Assembly: GCF_040274945.1 (NCBI RefSeq)
Contig: NZ_JBEMAR010000002.1
Span: 230,018-294,017, forward strand
DNA: 64,000 nt
Origin: Carnobacterium_B sp040274945
GTDB lineage: Bacteria; Bacillota; Bacilli; Lactobacillales; Carnobacteriaceae
Direction: 5' to 3'
Positions 1 through 9,119 of the stretch are shown here, in pieces. The position numbers and the translations under genes were made by a program. The stretch's first letter is position 1; each line of letters opens with the position of its first letter. The notes under the pieces are model-generated. The model was not told where the DNA came from, searched no databases, and was given only the letters and a program-made list of their open reading frames with translations.

Positions 1-468
1 TTTGTGGAAGCGATTCATCTTTCCAATAAGATTTTAATTTGTGGAGTAGGGAATTCAGGATTGAGTGCTATGGAACTGAAGTATCGATTAGTTAGAATGG
101 GCTTGATCGTTGACGTCGTAACAGATCCCCATATGATGTTAATGGACGCTGTATTGTTAAAAAAATATGATTTGATGATAGCTATTTCGAATTATGGACA
201 AACACAAGCCGTCATTGATGCCTGTACGATAGCAAAAAAAGAACACGCTACCGTTTTTGTCATTACCAATCAAAATCACACACCTTTAACAGCTATTGCC
301 GATCAAGTACTATTTGCTTCAGGTCGAACGTCTATTCCGGATGACCAATTTATCAACAGCCAATTGCCAATTCATTTTATTTTAGATGTATTGTGCTATG
401 TTTTGTTAGAAAATAAATCTTATAAAAATAACCGTAAAAAAACGTTATCTGCTATAGATTCACACTAA
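1..468 (+). CDS. RpiR/MurR-family transcriptional regulator, C-terminal SIS domain (partial, 5' end outside window)
   Basis: Only the sugar-isomerase (SIS) part is present; the reading frame is open to the first base, so the N-terminal helix-turn-helix lies upstream of the window. Seen: a Rossmann-like start around ILICGVGNSG, then AISNYGQTQAVIDACTIAK, the usual SIS phosphosugar-binding loop (Ser/Gly rich), and the strand VFVITNQNHTPL. Members of this family sense phosphorylated sugars and control sugar or amino-sugar genes. It is convergent with nanE and a PTS permease, which suggests it senses ManNAc-6-P or a related compound and acts at the operator-like sites at 2816-2855; that link is inference. 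Confidence 0.8.
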   Translation, partial: FVEAIHLSNKILICGVGNSGLSAMELKYRLVRMGLIVDVVTDPHMMLMDAVLLKKYDLMIAISNYGQTQAVIDACTIAKKEHATVFVITNQNHTPLTAIADQVLFASGRTSIPDDQFINSQLPIHFILDVLCYVLLENKSYKNNRKKTLSAIDSH

Positions 469-473
469 AATAA

Positions 474-523
474 AAAAAGTTAGTAAGGAAGTGGCATTAA
501 CCCCACTTTCTTACTAACTTTTT
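474..523. terminator. bidirectional intrinsic terminator between rpiR-type gene and nanE
   Basis: A long stem (AAAAAGTTAGTAAG...CTTACTAACTTTTT, extended by AAGTGG/CCACTT) with A and T runs on both sides separates the two convergent genes. Confidence 0.85.
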
Positions 524-534
524 AATTTATACTT

Positions 535-1227
535 TTATTTTACTTCTTTCATTTTTCCAACAAACTCAGCCGTAATCAATTGAGGACGAGTGATCGCACT
601 TCCTACTACGATAGAATGAACACCCAGTTCTTTACATCTCTTAGCTTTCTCTGGTGTATCTATGTGTCCTTCAGCAATGACAGGAACTTTCACGGATTCT
701 AAAATGATCTTTAAGCGTTCAAAATCATTATCCGCAATATTGTCACCTTGTGATTCTTTAGTATACCCCATTAAAGTAGTAGAGACACAATCAAAGCCTA
801 ATCGTTCTGCTTCAATCGCTTCATCAATAGTTGCAGTGTCAGCCATTAATAAAATTGAAGGATATTTTGCACGAATAGCTTGAACAAATGACTCTAGTGT
901 TTCGCCATTTGGTCTAACACGACTTGTAGCATCTAAAGCGATCATATCGCATTTAGATTCAGCTAATTCATCGATTTCTTTCATCGTTGCCGTAATAAAA
1001 ACTTCTGAATCATCATAATCTCTTTTTACAATTCCGATAACTGGCAACTCAGTATTTTTCTTAATTTCAATAATATCTTCTTTTGAATTTGAACGAATGC
1101 CTTTTGCTCCGCCTTCTTCAGCAGCGACTGCCATTCTTCCCATAATATATGAGCTATGCAGAGGTTCATTATCTAACGCTTGGCAAGAAACAATTAATTC
1201 TGATTTAACTTTATCTAACATATTCAT
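535..1227 (-). CDS. nanE: N-acetylmannosamine-6-phosphate 2-epimerase
   Basis: Converts ManNAc-6-P to GlcNAc-6-P in sialic acid and ManNAc catabolism (cytosol). At 230 aa it has the usual family length and is a (beta/alpha)8 barrel. Seen: GAKGIRSNS near residues 40-48, the probable catalytic Lys68 in IVKRDY, Glu186 in VIAEGHI, and the phosphate-binding VGSAITRP near the C-terminus. The start is ATG at 1227 with GGAGA 8 bp upstream, inside the end of the EIIBC gene; the two genes almost touch, so they are one operon (EIIBC then nanE). With the PTS gene it points to uptake of ManNAc or a similar amino sugar as the 6-phosphate. Confidence 0.93.
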   Translation of the reverse strand: MNMLDKVKSELIVSCQALDNEPLHSSYIMGRMAVAAEEGGAKGIRSNSKEDIIEIKKNTELPVIGIVKRDYDDSEVFITATMKEIDELAESKCDMIALDATSRVRPNGETLESFVQAIRAKYPSILLMADTATIDEAIEAERLGFDCVSTTLMGYTKESQGDNIADNDFERLKIILESVKVPVIAEGHIDTPEKAKRCKELGVHSIVVGSAITRPQLITAEFVGKMKEVK

Positions 1228-1228
1228 T

Positions 1229-2767
1229 TTATTCGTCTCCTAACATTTCTTCAATTTCATTTTTTATAACCGACACTTGTGGACCATAAACGACCTGAAT
1301 ACCATTTCCTCTTTTGATCAGTCCTTGACTTCCAGTTTCTTTTAATAGTTCTTCATTCACTAAAGATTCGTCTTTAACTGTAACACGTAATCTTGTTGCA
1401 CAGTTATCAACATTCACTAAATTTTCTTCGCCACCAAGACCATTAATAATATCTAGCGCACGACCTTCTACTTTAGTTTTGTTTCCAGCTACTTCTATTT
1501 TATCTGTTCTACCAGGTGTTTGGAAGTTGAACTTCTTAATTAGGAATGTGAATGTAAAGTAGTATAAGAAGAACCAAACTACTCCAATAACTAAAACCAT
1601 GATCCAATTTGTTCGTTCATTTCCTTGCAAGACTCCGAATAAGATAAAGTCAATAAATCCACCTGAGAAAGTTTGTCCAATCGTGATTTCAAAGATATGC
1701 GCTAACATAAATGCAAGTCCGTCAAATACAGCATGTACAACATATAGTGCAGGTGCTATAAATAAAAATGAAAACTCAAGTGGTTCTGTGATTCCTGTTA
1801 AAAACGATGTTAAGGCAGCTGATAACATCAACCCACCAACTACTTTTTTATTCTCTGGTTTTGCTGTTCTATAGATGGCAAATGCAGCACCAACTAAACC
1901 AAACATCATTGTGATAAAACGTCCTGACATAAAGCGTGCTGTTCCGCTAAAAAATTCTTGTGTTGCTGGATCAGCTAATTGTGCAAAGAAAATATTTTGT
2001 GTTCCTTGAACAAGTTCTCCGCCAATTTCCATTGTTCCTCCCACAGCTGTTTGCCAAAAAGGAAGATAAAAAATATGATGCAATCCAACAGGTCCAAGCA
2101 TACGTAGGATAAATCCGTATAGGAATGTTCCTAAATATCCAGTAGCATTAACCACATCTCCTACATTTGTAATCAACCCTTGGAATACAGGCCATACAAA
2201 GTACATAATAGCGCCTAAAATAATTGCTGTGAATGACGTAATGATTGGAACAAAACGCGAACCACCAAAGAATCCAAGATACGTTGGCAATTCAATTTTA
2301 TTAAAACGATTGTGTAAATAACTTGCTAAGATCCCAACAATAATCCCACCAAATACTCCTGTTTCAAGTGTTTGAATACCTAATGTGCTTCCTTGACCAA
2401 CAGCAGCAAGATTATCTACAGCTAATGATCCAGTAATAGTTAAAATAGCATTTATTGTCGAATGCATAACCAAGTAGCCAATCAACGCTGCTAATGCAGC
2501 TGTCCCTTTATCTGATTTTGCTAACCCGATGGCTACCCCTACTGCAAATATAACAGGTAAATTACTAAAAACAATATTTCCAGCACTACTCATAATGGTA
2601 AAAACAGCTTGTAACCAAGCTACATCTAAAACGGGATAAGCACTAACTGTATTGGGATTAGATAATGATCCCCCAATTCCTAAAAGTAATCCTGCAGCAG
2701 GTAAAATTGCGATTGGCAGCATAAACGATTTTCCAAATTGCTGTGCTTTCTCAAAAAACGTTTTCAT
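1229..2767 (-). CDS. PTS transporter EIIBC, glucose/amino-sugar family (probable ManNAc uptake)
   Basis: A membrane permease of the glucose superfamily: EIIC (about residues 1-410, roughly ten hydrophobic segments, opening FGKSFMLPIAILPAAGLLLG) fused to a C-terminal EIIB domain. The EIIB phosphorylation site is Cys456 in NCATRLRVTV. No EIIA domain or EIIA gene is present, so phosphate probably comes from a shared glucose-type EIIA encoded elsewhere. The family imports sugars while phosphorylating them. The adjacent nanE suggests the substrate is ManNAc (inference); glucose, GlcNAc or sucrose cannot be excluded from sequence alone. The start has an AGGAG ribosome site at about 2776-2780. Confidence 0.88.
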   Translation of the reverse strand: MKTFFEKAQQFGKSFMLPIAILPAAGLLLGIGGSLSNPNTVSAYPVLDVAWLQAVFTIMSSAGNIVFSNLPVIFAVGVAIGLAKSDKGTAALAALIGYLVMHSTINAILTITGSLAVDNLAAVGQGSTLGIQTLETGVFGGIIVGILASYLHNRFNKIELPTYLGFFGGSRFVPIITSFTAIILGAIMYFVWPVFQGLITNVGDVVNATGYLGTFLYGFILRMLGPVGLHHIFYLPFWQTAVGGTMEIGGELVQGTQNIFFAQLADPATQEFFSGTARFMSGRFITMMFGLVGAAFAIYRTAKPENKKVVGGLMLSAALTSFLTGITEPLEFSFLFIAPALYVVHAVFDGLAFMLAHIFEITIGQTFSGGFIDFILFGVLQGNERTNWIMVLVIGVVWFFLYYFTFTFLIKKFNFQTPGRTDKIEVAGNKTKVEGRALDIINGLGGEENLVNVDNCATRLRVTVKDESLVNEELLKETGSQGLIKRGNGIQVVYGPQVSVIKNEIEEMLGDE

Positions 2768-2805
2768 TTTCTCATTCTCCTCTTCTCTTTTAGATTTACA
2801 GTTAG

Positions 2806-2833
2806 TTTATACTATGAAAACATTTCCGTCAAC
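2806..2833 (-). promoter_or_regulatory. promoter of the EIIBC-nanE operon
   Basis: On the minus strand, TTGACG (2833-2828), a 16-bp spacer and TATAAA (2811-2806) lie about 40 bp upstream of the ribosome site. An operator-like inverted repeat (2816-2826) fills the spacer. Confidence 0.6.
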
Positions 2834-2855
2834 ATTATTTTAAAGAAAATATTTC
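2816..2855. promoter_or_regulatory. pair of GAAA-N3-TTTC operator-like sites
   Basis: GAAAACATTTC (2816-2826) and GAAAATATTTC (2845-2855) are short inverted repeats, 29 bp apart start to start. The first lies between -35 and -10, the second just upstream of -35. This is the arrangement expected for a dimeric repressor bound cooperatively; the RpiR-type protein at 1-468 is the obvious candidate, but that is inference. Confidence 0.5.
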
Positions 2856-2896
2856 CATTAAGACAAAAAGACCTTTCTATCAAAGTTGATAACAAA

Positions 2897-2941
2897 AAAA
2901 GATTGAACACTTTTAAATTTAACTTCAGTGTTCAATCTTTT
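2897..2941 (-). terminator. intrinsic terminator downstream of the YrhK-like gene
   Basis: 15-bp perfect stem AAAAGATTGAACACT / AGTGTTCAATCTTTT followed on the minus strand by a T run, directly after the stop at 2948. Confidence 0.85.
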
Positions 2942-2947
2942 ATTTAG

Positions 2948-3394
2948 TTACTTTTCATCATTTTTTTGCTCTTTTTCTTCATATTCTTGATCATTATCTT
3001 TGCCATAATATTCTTCATTGTATTCTTGCTCTTCTTCTGGGTCATTTTCTTCTTCATCTGCTTCTTTTTCTTCTTTTTCCTTTGCTTCTTGCTCCTCTTT
3101 TTGAGCTAGTTTTTCATCGTCGTAAATAAAGACATTATGGAAAATTTTCAGAATTGGTCGCGCGGTCAGAAAAAATCCGCCTATTAGATAAAGATAAGTT
3201 CCATAAACATCTGGAATAGGTGTTAACGTTGCTAAACTTCCTATCATATAAAAGATACCTGTTAAGATATCATTTGTTAATGATATCAATGTGTAACGAT
3301 TTTGAAAATACAAGCGAAATCGTCCACTTTTGATTTCAATATCTTCTTCTTTGTCAGGAATAACGTCATGTTCTTTACGTTCTATTTTCGGCAT
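2948..3394 (-). CDS. YrhK-like membrane protein with long acidic tail
   Basis: 148 aa. The first ~90 residues match the pattern of the YrhK domain: a short polar start, RLYFQNRYTLISLTNDI, then two hydrophobic segments (about residues 40-60 and 66-82) joined by a short loop, TPIPDVYGTYLYLIGG. The last ~55 residues are almost entirely Glu, Asp, Lys and Gln, a low-complexity acidic tail that probably stays in the cytosol. The function of the family is unknown. It is a single gene with its own terminator, divergent from the oligopeptide-binding gene. Confidence 0.7.
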   Translation of the reverse strand: MPKIERKEHDVIPDKEEDIEIKSGRFRLYFQNRYTLISLTNDILTGIFYMIGSLATLTPIPDVYGTYLYLIGGFFLTARPILKIFHNVFIYDDEKLAQKEEQEAKEKEEKEADEEENDPEEEQEYNEEYYGKDNDQEYEEKEQKNDEK

Positions 3395-3596
3395 GTTGAT
3401 TTACCCTCACTTTTTTCATGTTCGTATAATAAGTAGTATACAAAACTCCGTATCACCTTTCAAAAAAAACGAATCAGAAACCATTGTCATTAAAAAATGC
3501 CTACTGAATAATGAGAACTTGCACGTTTTTTATTCTAGTATTAAAATTGGTAAGTTGAGAAATAAACTGTTTAATACGTTTTTGGAGGAAATAAAT

Positions 3597-5255
3597 ATGA
3601 ATACAAAGAAACAAACATCACGCTTGATAGTTTTTACCTTACTATTTTTTTTAAGTGCTTGCGGATCAAACGAAAAACTTGCTGAAAAGAAAGAATCGTC
3701 AGAGGCTGTCCTTGCTTCTGAACAAGTCATGCACTTAACTGTAGAAAGTGAATTAGCAACAACAGACACTGTTTTAGTTGCTGAAAATATTACTTTTGCT
3801 GGCGTTAATCAGTTTATTGAAGGACTTTATCGATTAGATGAAAATAATGAGCCAATCCCTGCCTTAGCTGAAAGTGAAGAGATTTCAGAAGATGGATTAA
3901 CCTATACCTTTCATTTAAGAGACGATGCTAAATGGTCAAATGGCGAACCTGTTACTGCACATGACTTTGTGTTTTCGTGGCGTAGAAATGTTGACCCCAC
4001 TTCTGGTGCAGCTTATGCGTACTTATTTGAAGATATAAAAAATGCTTCTGACATCATGGCAAAACAACTTCCGCTTGAAGAACTTGGAGTTAAAGCATTG
4101 GATGAGACAACTTTAGAAGTCACACTTGAAACACCTATTGCTTACTTCCCTTCTCTTATGTCATTTGTGTCGTTTTTTCCACAAAATGAAGCATTTGTAA
4201 GAAATGCTGGTGATCAATATGGCACTAGTAGCGAAACAACTCTAACCAACGGCCCTTTCTTACTATCTGATTGGGATAACGGATTGGATGAAAGCTGGAA
4301 TTATGAAAAAAACCCAGCTTATTGGGATGCACAAAATGTTCATTTAACTAAAATTACGAATCAAGTCATTAAAGATGTGTCCACTGGAGTAAACTTATTT
4401 GAAAAAGGCGATGTAGACAATGCGTTATTATCTGGTGAATATGCTAAACAATTTCAAAAAAATCCTAGTTACACAGTTGAGTACTTTTCAAGAACCAATT
4501 ACCTAGAAGTCAATCAATCGGACAACCCCTATTTAAAAAATGAAACCTTCAGAAAAGCATTAGCACTAGCTATCAACCGTGAAGAATTGACTTCAGTCAT
4601 CTTAAATAATGGTTCTTTACTCATCACTGGATTGGTTCCAGATCACTTTGTTAAAAATCCAGAATCAGGTACTGAGTTTGCTGAAGAAGCCGGAGATTTT
4701 TATACTTATGACCTGCCCAAAGCCCAAACGTTAGTAGAGGAAGCAAAATCTGAGCTTGGAGTAGATACGATTGAATTGGAATTACTTGGGGATGATGATG
4801 AAACCAGTAAGCGAGTTATGGAGTATCTACAAGGAGAATTACAAAATAATTTAGAAGGTGTAAACATCACCCTCCTAAATGTTCCCTTCAGTGCTAGACT
4901 AGCTAAAGCTGCGGCAGGTGATTTTGATTTGATTTCATCTGGTTGGAGCGGATATGTTTCAGATCCAATGATCATGTTAGACGTATTGTATAGCACGTCT
5001 TCTTATAACAATGGAGGCTACTCAAACGCAGAAGTGGATCAATTAATTGATGATGCTAAAGGAATTCATGCAAATAAGGCTAATTTAAGATGGACTGACA
5101 TGTTGAAAGCTCATCAAATTGCTTTAGATGATGTGGCACTTATTCCCTTATATCAAAAAGGTGAAGCCATGTTGCGAAATCCTAAAATCAAAAATATCAA
5201 CATTAATTCAGTAGGTGCTAGATATAGCTATAAAGATGCGTATGTTATCGACTAA
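3597..5255 (+). CDS. oligopeptide ABC transporter substrate-binding lipoprotein (OppA family, SBP family 5)
   Basis: 552 aa, extracellular lipid-anchored peptide receptor. The start is ATG 3597 with TTGGAGGA 7 bp upstream; a longer open frame upstream is ignored because it lacks a ribosome site. The N-terminus is a lipoprotein signal with lipobox LSAC (Cys at about residue 20). Typical SBP_bac_5 features follow: GLYRLDENNEPIPALAES, the DGLTYTFHLRDDAKWSNGEPVTAHDFVFSW block, and the lobe II end with ALDDVALIPLYQKGEAML. No permease or ATPase genes are adjacent, so it is an orphan receptor that must use a transporter encoded elsewhere, as is common in lactic acid bacteria, where some homologues bind signalling peptides. 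Confidence 0.9.
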   Translation: MNTKKQTSRLIVFTLLFFLSACGSNEKLAEKKESSEAVLASEQVMHLTVESELATTDTVLVAENITFAGVNQFIEGLYRLDENNEPIPALAESEEISEDGLTYTFHLRDDAKWSNGEPVTAHDFVFSWRRNVDPTSGAAYAYLFEDIKNASDIMAKQLPLEELGVKALDETTLEVTLETPIAYFPSLMSFVSFFPQNEAFVRNAGDQYGTSSETTLTNGPFLLSDWDNGLDESWNYEKNPAYWDAQNVHLTKITNQVIKDVSTGVNLFEKGDVDNALLSGEYAKQFQKNPSYTVEYFSRTNYLEVNQSDNPYLKNETFRKALALAINREELTSVILNNGSLLITGLVPDHFVKNPESGTEFAEEAGDFYTYDLPKAQTLVEEAKSELGVDTIELELLGDDDETSKRVMEYLQGELQNNLEGVNITLLNVPFSARLAKAAAGDFDLISSGWSGYVSDPMIMLDVLYSTSSYNNGGYSNAEVDQLIDDAKGIHANKANLRWTDMLKAHQIALDDVALIPLYQKGEAMLRNPKIKNININSVGARYSYKDAYVID

Positions 5256-5287
5256 TTTACTATTCTAATTTAATCCTATATCTATAC

Positions 5288-5326
5288 AAAAAAGTTCAAC
5301 AGCATTTTTTGCTGTTGAACTTTTTT
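5288..5326. terminator. bidirectional terminator between oppA-like gene and dipeptidase
   Basis: Perfect 16-bp stem AAAAAAGTTCAACAGC / GCTGTTGAACTTTTTT serving the two convergent genes. Confidence 0.88.
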
Positions 5327-6261
5327 TATTTTGGTAAATGGTTCAAGAAGTTTTTAGAAGCAAAACCCTGAACTTCTTCTTCAGTAAACCTTTCAAGTAA
5401 TGCTTGTATAAAATTTTGGGTTTCTCCAGCATGCGACAATCCTTCAATGTACGTGCTGATGCCGTCAAAATCTGAACCGAAACCGATAGTGTTAACGGCA
5501 CCTAACTCCACCAACCGTTCAACATGAGGAATCAAATCTGCTATTGTTACTAGATTGTTTTCTCCATCTTCAATCGTAAATGTTGGATTAAAAATAACAT
5601 GAATCATTGCATCCCGTTCAACCATCGCTTTGATCTGATCATCATTTAAATTTCGCACATGACTACATAAAGATAAAACATTCGAATGAGTAGCAATAGG
5701 ATAACTCGCATGCTTCATGACATCCCAAAATCCTTGAACACTAAGATGAGAAACATCAGTGAAGACTTTCCTCTCATTCAAGCGTTTGACGATTTCAAAG
5801 CCAAATGTTGTCAATCCACCGCCTCTTGGTTCCCCAACTCCATCAGCTGCAAGATTAGCTGGATTCCAAGTCAATCCTACTGATAGTATTCCCGCATCCA
5901 ACAAATACTCTAACTTATCCAAATCATTCCCAATAGAAGACACACCCTCAAGAGTGAGAAATGATCCTATTTCATTCTCTTTCAACTCATGAATATCCGA
6001 CCATTTTTTTATTTGTTTTACTTCAGGATGTTTACCAAGTACGTCATTTTGATAAAATGCAATTTGTTCTAAAACCGCTGCAAATTGCTGATCTGATGGC
6101 AGACTTGGTTCGATAAAAATAGCAAAAGCCTGAACTTTAACCTTTCCTTCTTTCAAGCGTTTAAGATTTACTTCTAATTGATTTGAATCTTTAAAATCTA
6201 AGCTACCTTGGTTCACTTGCATTTTATAAAGAACATCACAATGCATATCAATACTATTCAA
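5326..6261 (-). CDS. membrane dipeptidase-type metallopeptidase (peptidase M19)
   Basis: 311 aa, a TIM-barrel dinuclear zinc dipeptidase. Predicted metal ligands are His7 and Asp9 (MHCD), the bridging Glu105 (FLTLEG), His172 (DVSHLS) and His192 (ATHSN); GSDFDG with Asp264 is the substrate-facing loop. Bacterial members cleave dipeptides, including some with D-residues, and are usually cytosolic; no signal peptide is seen. Its position beside an oligopeptide receptor fits peptide use, though the genes are convergent and not one operon. Slightly shorter than the mammalian enzyme, typical for the bacterial branch. Confidence 0.88.
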   Translation of the reverse strand: MNSIDMHCDVLYKMQVNQGSLDFKDSNQLEVNLKRLKEGKVKVQAFAIFIEPSLPSDQQFAAVLEQIAFYQNDVLGKHPEVKQIKKWSDIHELKENEIGSFLTLEGVSSIGNDLDKLEYLLDAGILSVGLTWNPANLAADGVGEPRGGGLTTFGFEIVKRLNERKVFTDVSHLSVQGFWDVMKHASYPIATHSNVLSLCSHVRNLNDDQIKAMVERDAMIHVIFNPTFTIEDGENNLVTIADLIPHVERLVELGAVNTIGFGSDFDGISTYIEGLSHAGETQNFIQALLERFTEEEVQGFASKNFLNHLPK

Positions 6262-6342
6262 ATGGATTCCTACTTTCCGCTTTTACGCACTCATCTTATA
6301 TTTTCTCATCATACTTTAACCATAATAGAAGTGCAATATAAA

Positions 6343-6385
6343 AAAATGATTTTAAATAGCTAAAGTGGCTATCTAAAATCATTTT
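6343..6385 (-). terminator. terminator of the phosphodiesterase-MFS operon
   Basis: Stem AAAATGATTTTAaATAGC / GCTATcTAAAATCATTTT just after the MFS stop codon. Confidence 0.7.
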
Positions 6386-6392
6386 GTATCGA

Positions 6393-7658
6393 TTAATTTA
6401 TTTCACGAACAGGTTCTTCCACAAAGTAAAGAACGGATCCTCCAATAATAAAAAGAACGATCAATGCAAATACACCATTTAATGAATTTCCCGTTAGTTG
6501 AGAGATAATTCCAACTAAAAGCGGTCCGACCACTGCTGCAAATTTACCAAAAATATTATAAAAACCAAAGAATTCATTTGCATTTTCTTTAGGAATCAAC
6601 TGACCAAATAAAGAACGGCTAAGCGATTGAATCCCACCTTGTGCTGTTCCTACAAGAACAGCTAATATAATAAACGTTAATAATGAATCTAACGATAATG
6701 CAAAAATACAAATAAATGTATAGGTAGCTATTCCTACATAAATCATTTTTTTATTGCCAAATCTACCCGCTAATACTCCATATAAAATAGAAAATGGGAA
6801 TGCTACAAATTGACAGATTAGCATCACCACAATCAAATCATTGGCCATTAGTCCGACATCTGCACCGATAGCAGTTGCCATTTTAAAAATAGTTCCTACT
6901 CCATCAATATAGAAAAAATAAGCAATTAAAAATAAAAAAACATTACGATACTGACGGATATTCCTAATCGTCTCCCACAATCTCAAAAAACTATTTTTAA
7001 CAACATGTGGTTGTTTTTTTATATACGTTTTTTGTTCGACATTTTTCCAATAAGGAATGGTAAATATAAACCACCAAAGAGCCGTTGCTGCAAATCCACC
7101 TTTGATAAGAGCAGTTTGTGAAATAGGAAGAATTTGGGTTAATTGAAAGAAAATAAAAATAACAAATGGAATGGAACTGCCAATGTAACCCCATCCGTAT
7201 CCTGCACTAGAAACACGATCCATTCGATTTAAGGTTGTAGAATCAATTAAAGATGCATCGTAAAAAATGTTGGCTGCACCAAAGCCAATCGAAGATACCG
7301 CGTAAATAATCAATAATAACAACCAGTTCTCATCTGGAATAAATGCAAAACTAAACGTCGCAATAATACCCAATCCTGTAGCTAAAGAAAACATTGGATT
7401 TCGGTAACCTTTATAATCAGCAATTGCACCTAATATAGGCGCTAACAGCGAAACGGCTAAAGTTCCAATTGCATTAGCATACCCCAAATAAGCAGTTGAA
7501 TTTACCGCACTCACACCCGCTCCTTCAGAAACTGCTTTGAAGAACAACGGAAAAACAGCTGTAGTAATCATAATCGAATAGGCTGAGTTAGCCCAATCTT
7601 GTAAAATCCAACTTTTTTCTATTTTTGTGTATTTAAACCGTTCTTTTCCTATTTCCAC
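6393..7658 (-). CDS. MFS transporter, UMF1/Atg22-like
   Basis: 421 aa, about twelve hydrophobic segments. The start WILQDWANSAYSIMITTAVFP and the central cytosolic loop before LRLWETIRNIRQYRNVFLFL are typical of the bacterial UMF1 family; the substrate is unknown. The start is GTG 7658: a GAGGTGA ribosome site lies 5 bp upstream, whereas an in-frame GTG at 7667 overlaps that site. The gene begins about 14 bp after the upstream phosphodiesterase stop, so translation is probably coupled and the pair works together, for example release of a product outside the cell followed by uptake (inference). Confidence 0.82.
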   Translation of the reverse strand: MEIGKERFKYTKIEKSWILQDWANSAYSIMITTAVFPLFFKAVSEGAGVSAVNSTAYLGYANAIGTLAVSLLAPILGAIADYKGYRNPMFSLATGLGIIATFSFAFIPDENWLLLLIIYAVSSIGFGAANIFYDASLIDSTTLNRMDRVSSAGYGWGYIGSSIPFVIFIFFQLTQILPISQTALIKGGFAATALWWFIFTIPYWKNVEQKTYIKKQPHVVKNSFLRLWETIRNIRQYRNVFLFLIAYFFYIDGVGTIFKMATAIGADVGLMANDLIVVMLICQFVAFPFSILYGVLAGRFGNKKMIYVGIATYTFICIFALSLDSLLTFIILAVLVGTAQGGIQSLSRSLFGQLIPKENANEFFGFYNIFGKFAAVVGPLLVGIISQLTGNSLNGVFALIVLFIIGGSVLYFVEEPVREIN

Positions 7659-7671
7659 TGCTCTCACCTCG

Positions 7672-8949
7672 CTAATTAAATAATCCCTTTAAAACCTTTC
7701 CATCAACAGCCTGTGGAAATTTCAACCCCATTGCATGCAAAAAAGTTGGTCCTTCATCAATTAAACGAGCTACAGGTATTCGTGCATCCGCATTTATACT
7801 TGGTCCAGAAATAAATAATGTGGTTTCGTAGTTTTCTTTTTTGGGGCTATACCCATGTGTTCCTTTATGAAAAGGAGTTTCTTCATTAGTTTTAATTTCT
7901 TCTAAAAATGAACCGTTACTATTGCTAATAAAATAATACCCTTTCTTTGCTTCAACTAAAAAACTGCACGTCTCATCTGCTCCTAAACGAGCGGCTTCTT
8001 CTTGAGTATAAATCGTTTCGATTTGTTCCGAATGCTGTGCTAAAAGTTGGTGTACTTCAGCTAGGTCTACTTCCGGTTTTGTATAAATATAACAAGAACC
8101 ATCTGCTCCCTTAGCTAAAACATCCCACTCTTGGATCAGCCCATCTTTAGTTTCTTTTAGCCAGCCCTGTGCTTTGAACAATTGATTTAGCCTAACCACA
8201 GTGTGCGTGTCTAATTGGTAGTGATCACCAAATAGAGCTAACACGGTTTCTTCAAAGATACCTTTTTCTTTCATAGCGGTAATGATTTGATTCAAATGAT
8301 CATCCATGCGTCTAATAGCAGCCTTTGCTTCTTGAGAATCAACACCAAAATGATGTCTTGTACTGTCTAAATCAACTAGATGTATCGCCATTAAATCAGG
8401 GTTTTTAGAGTGAATCGTGTCTACAATTCCAGCAGTCAAAAAATGATCTAATTCTGGTTGCTGAATACCTTTACGAATTTTGCCAAATTTACGCTCTAAA
8501 TCTAAAACGAATTTTGGTGAAGATGACCACAACGAGATTAGTGCTTGTGACTGCCAAGGACGATTGGCGAAAATTTCAGTTAAATTATACTTTATGGCTT
8601 TGTTTCGTCCAGTAACCGGCCATAAAAAGGAAGCAATCGTATATCCTGCTTCATGAGCGATATCAAATAAAGTTGGAACTTTGATATCTTTAGCATACCA
8701 ATGCCAATCCGGTGACTCTCTTTTTGGTTGTACATATGTATTGTTTGTAATACCGTGTTTATTAGGATATACTCCCGTAACAATTGATGTATGAGCCATA
8801 TAGGTTAAAGATGGGTAAACCGTTTCTACTTTTTCCACTCTTGCACTTCGATCCAATAAATACTTAAATGTTGGAAGCGTTTGGGCATATTCTAAATCTT
8901 TTGCACCAAAAGCATCTAAAGAAATCATATATAGACGTTGTTTCTGCAT
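7672..8949 (-). CDS. alkaline-phosphatase-superfamily nucleotide pyrophosphatase/phosphodiesterase
   Basis: 425 aa, type I phosphodiesterase/NPP family. Seen: first metal Asp in MISLDAFGA, the nucleophile Thr in the PSLTYMAHTSIVTGVYPNKHGI block, the downstream metal site LVDLDSTRHHFGVDS, LFGDHYQL, and a last metal His in FHKGTHGYSP. Members hydrolyse phosphodiester or pyrophosphate bonds; the substrate is unknown. There is no recognisable signal peptide, so it is probably cytosolic. Start ATG 8949 with AAGGGGG 10 bp upstream. First gene of an operon with the MFS transporter. Confidence 0.85.
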   Translation of the reverse strand: MQKQRLYMISLDAFGAKDLEYAQTLPTFKYLLDRSARVEKVETVYPSLTYMAHTSIVTGVYPNKHGITNNTYVQPKRESPDWHWYAKDIKVPTLFDIAHEAGYTIASFLWPVTGRNKAIKYNLTEIFANRPWQSQALISLWSSSPKFVLDLERKFGKIRKGIQQPELDHFLTAGIVDTIHSKNPDLMAIHLVDLDSTRHHFGVDSQEAKAAIRRMDDHLNQIITAMKEKGIFEETVLALFGDHYQLDTHTVVRLNQLFKAQGWLKETKDGLIQEWDVLAKGADGSCYIYTKPEVDLAEVHQLLAQHSEQIETIYTQEEAARLGADETCSFLVEAKKGYYFISNSNGSFLEEIKTNEETPFHKGTHGYSPKKENYETTLFISGPSINADARIPVARLIDEGPTFLHAMGLKFPQAVDGKVLKGLFN

Positions 8950-9090
8950 TCATTCTTCCCCCTTAATTAATCTATTATCCCACAAGCTTACTTTTAGAGA
9001 AAGAGCATCCGTGTTATTTTTAAGTAAAGAATTTTATTTTTTTGTATAAGTAGCTTGGCTAACAGTTCATTTTATCTATTTTTACATAAA

Positions 9091-9119
9091 AAAAAACACT
9101 GATAAAATCAGTGTTTTTT
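9091..9119 (-). terminator. intrinsic terminator of the putative RNA
   Basis: 13-bp stem AAAAAACACTGAT / ATCAGTGTTTTTT, followed on the minus strand by a run of nine T. Confidence 0.8.
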
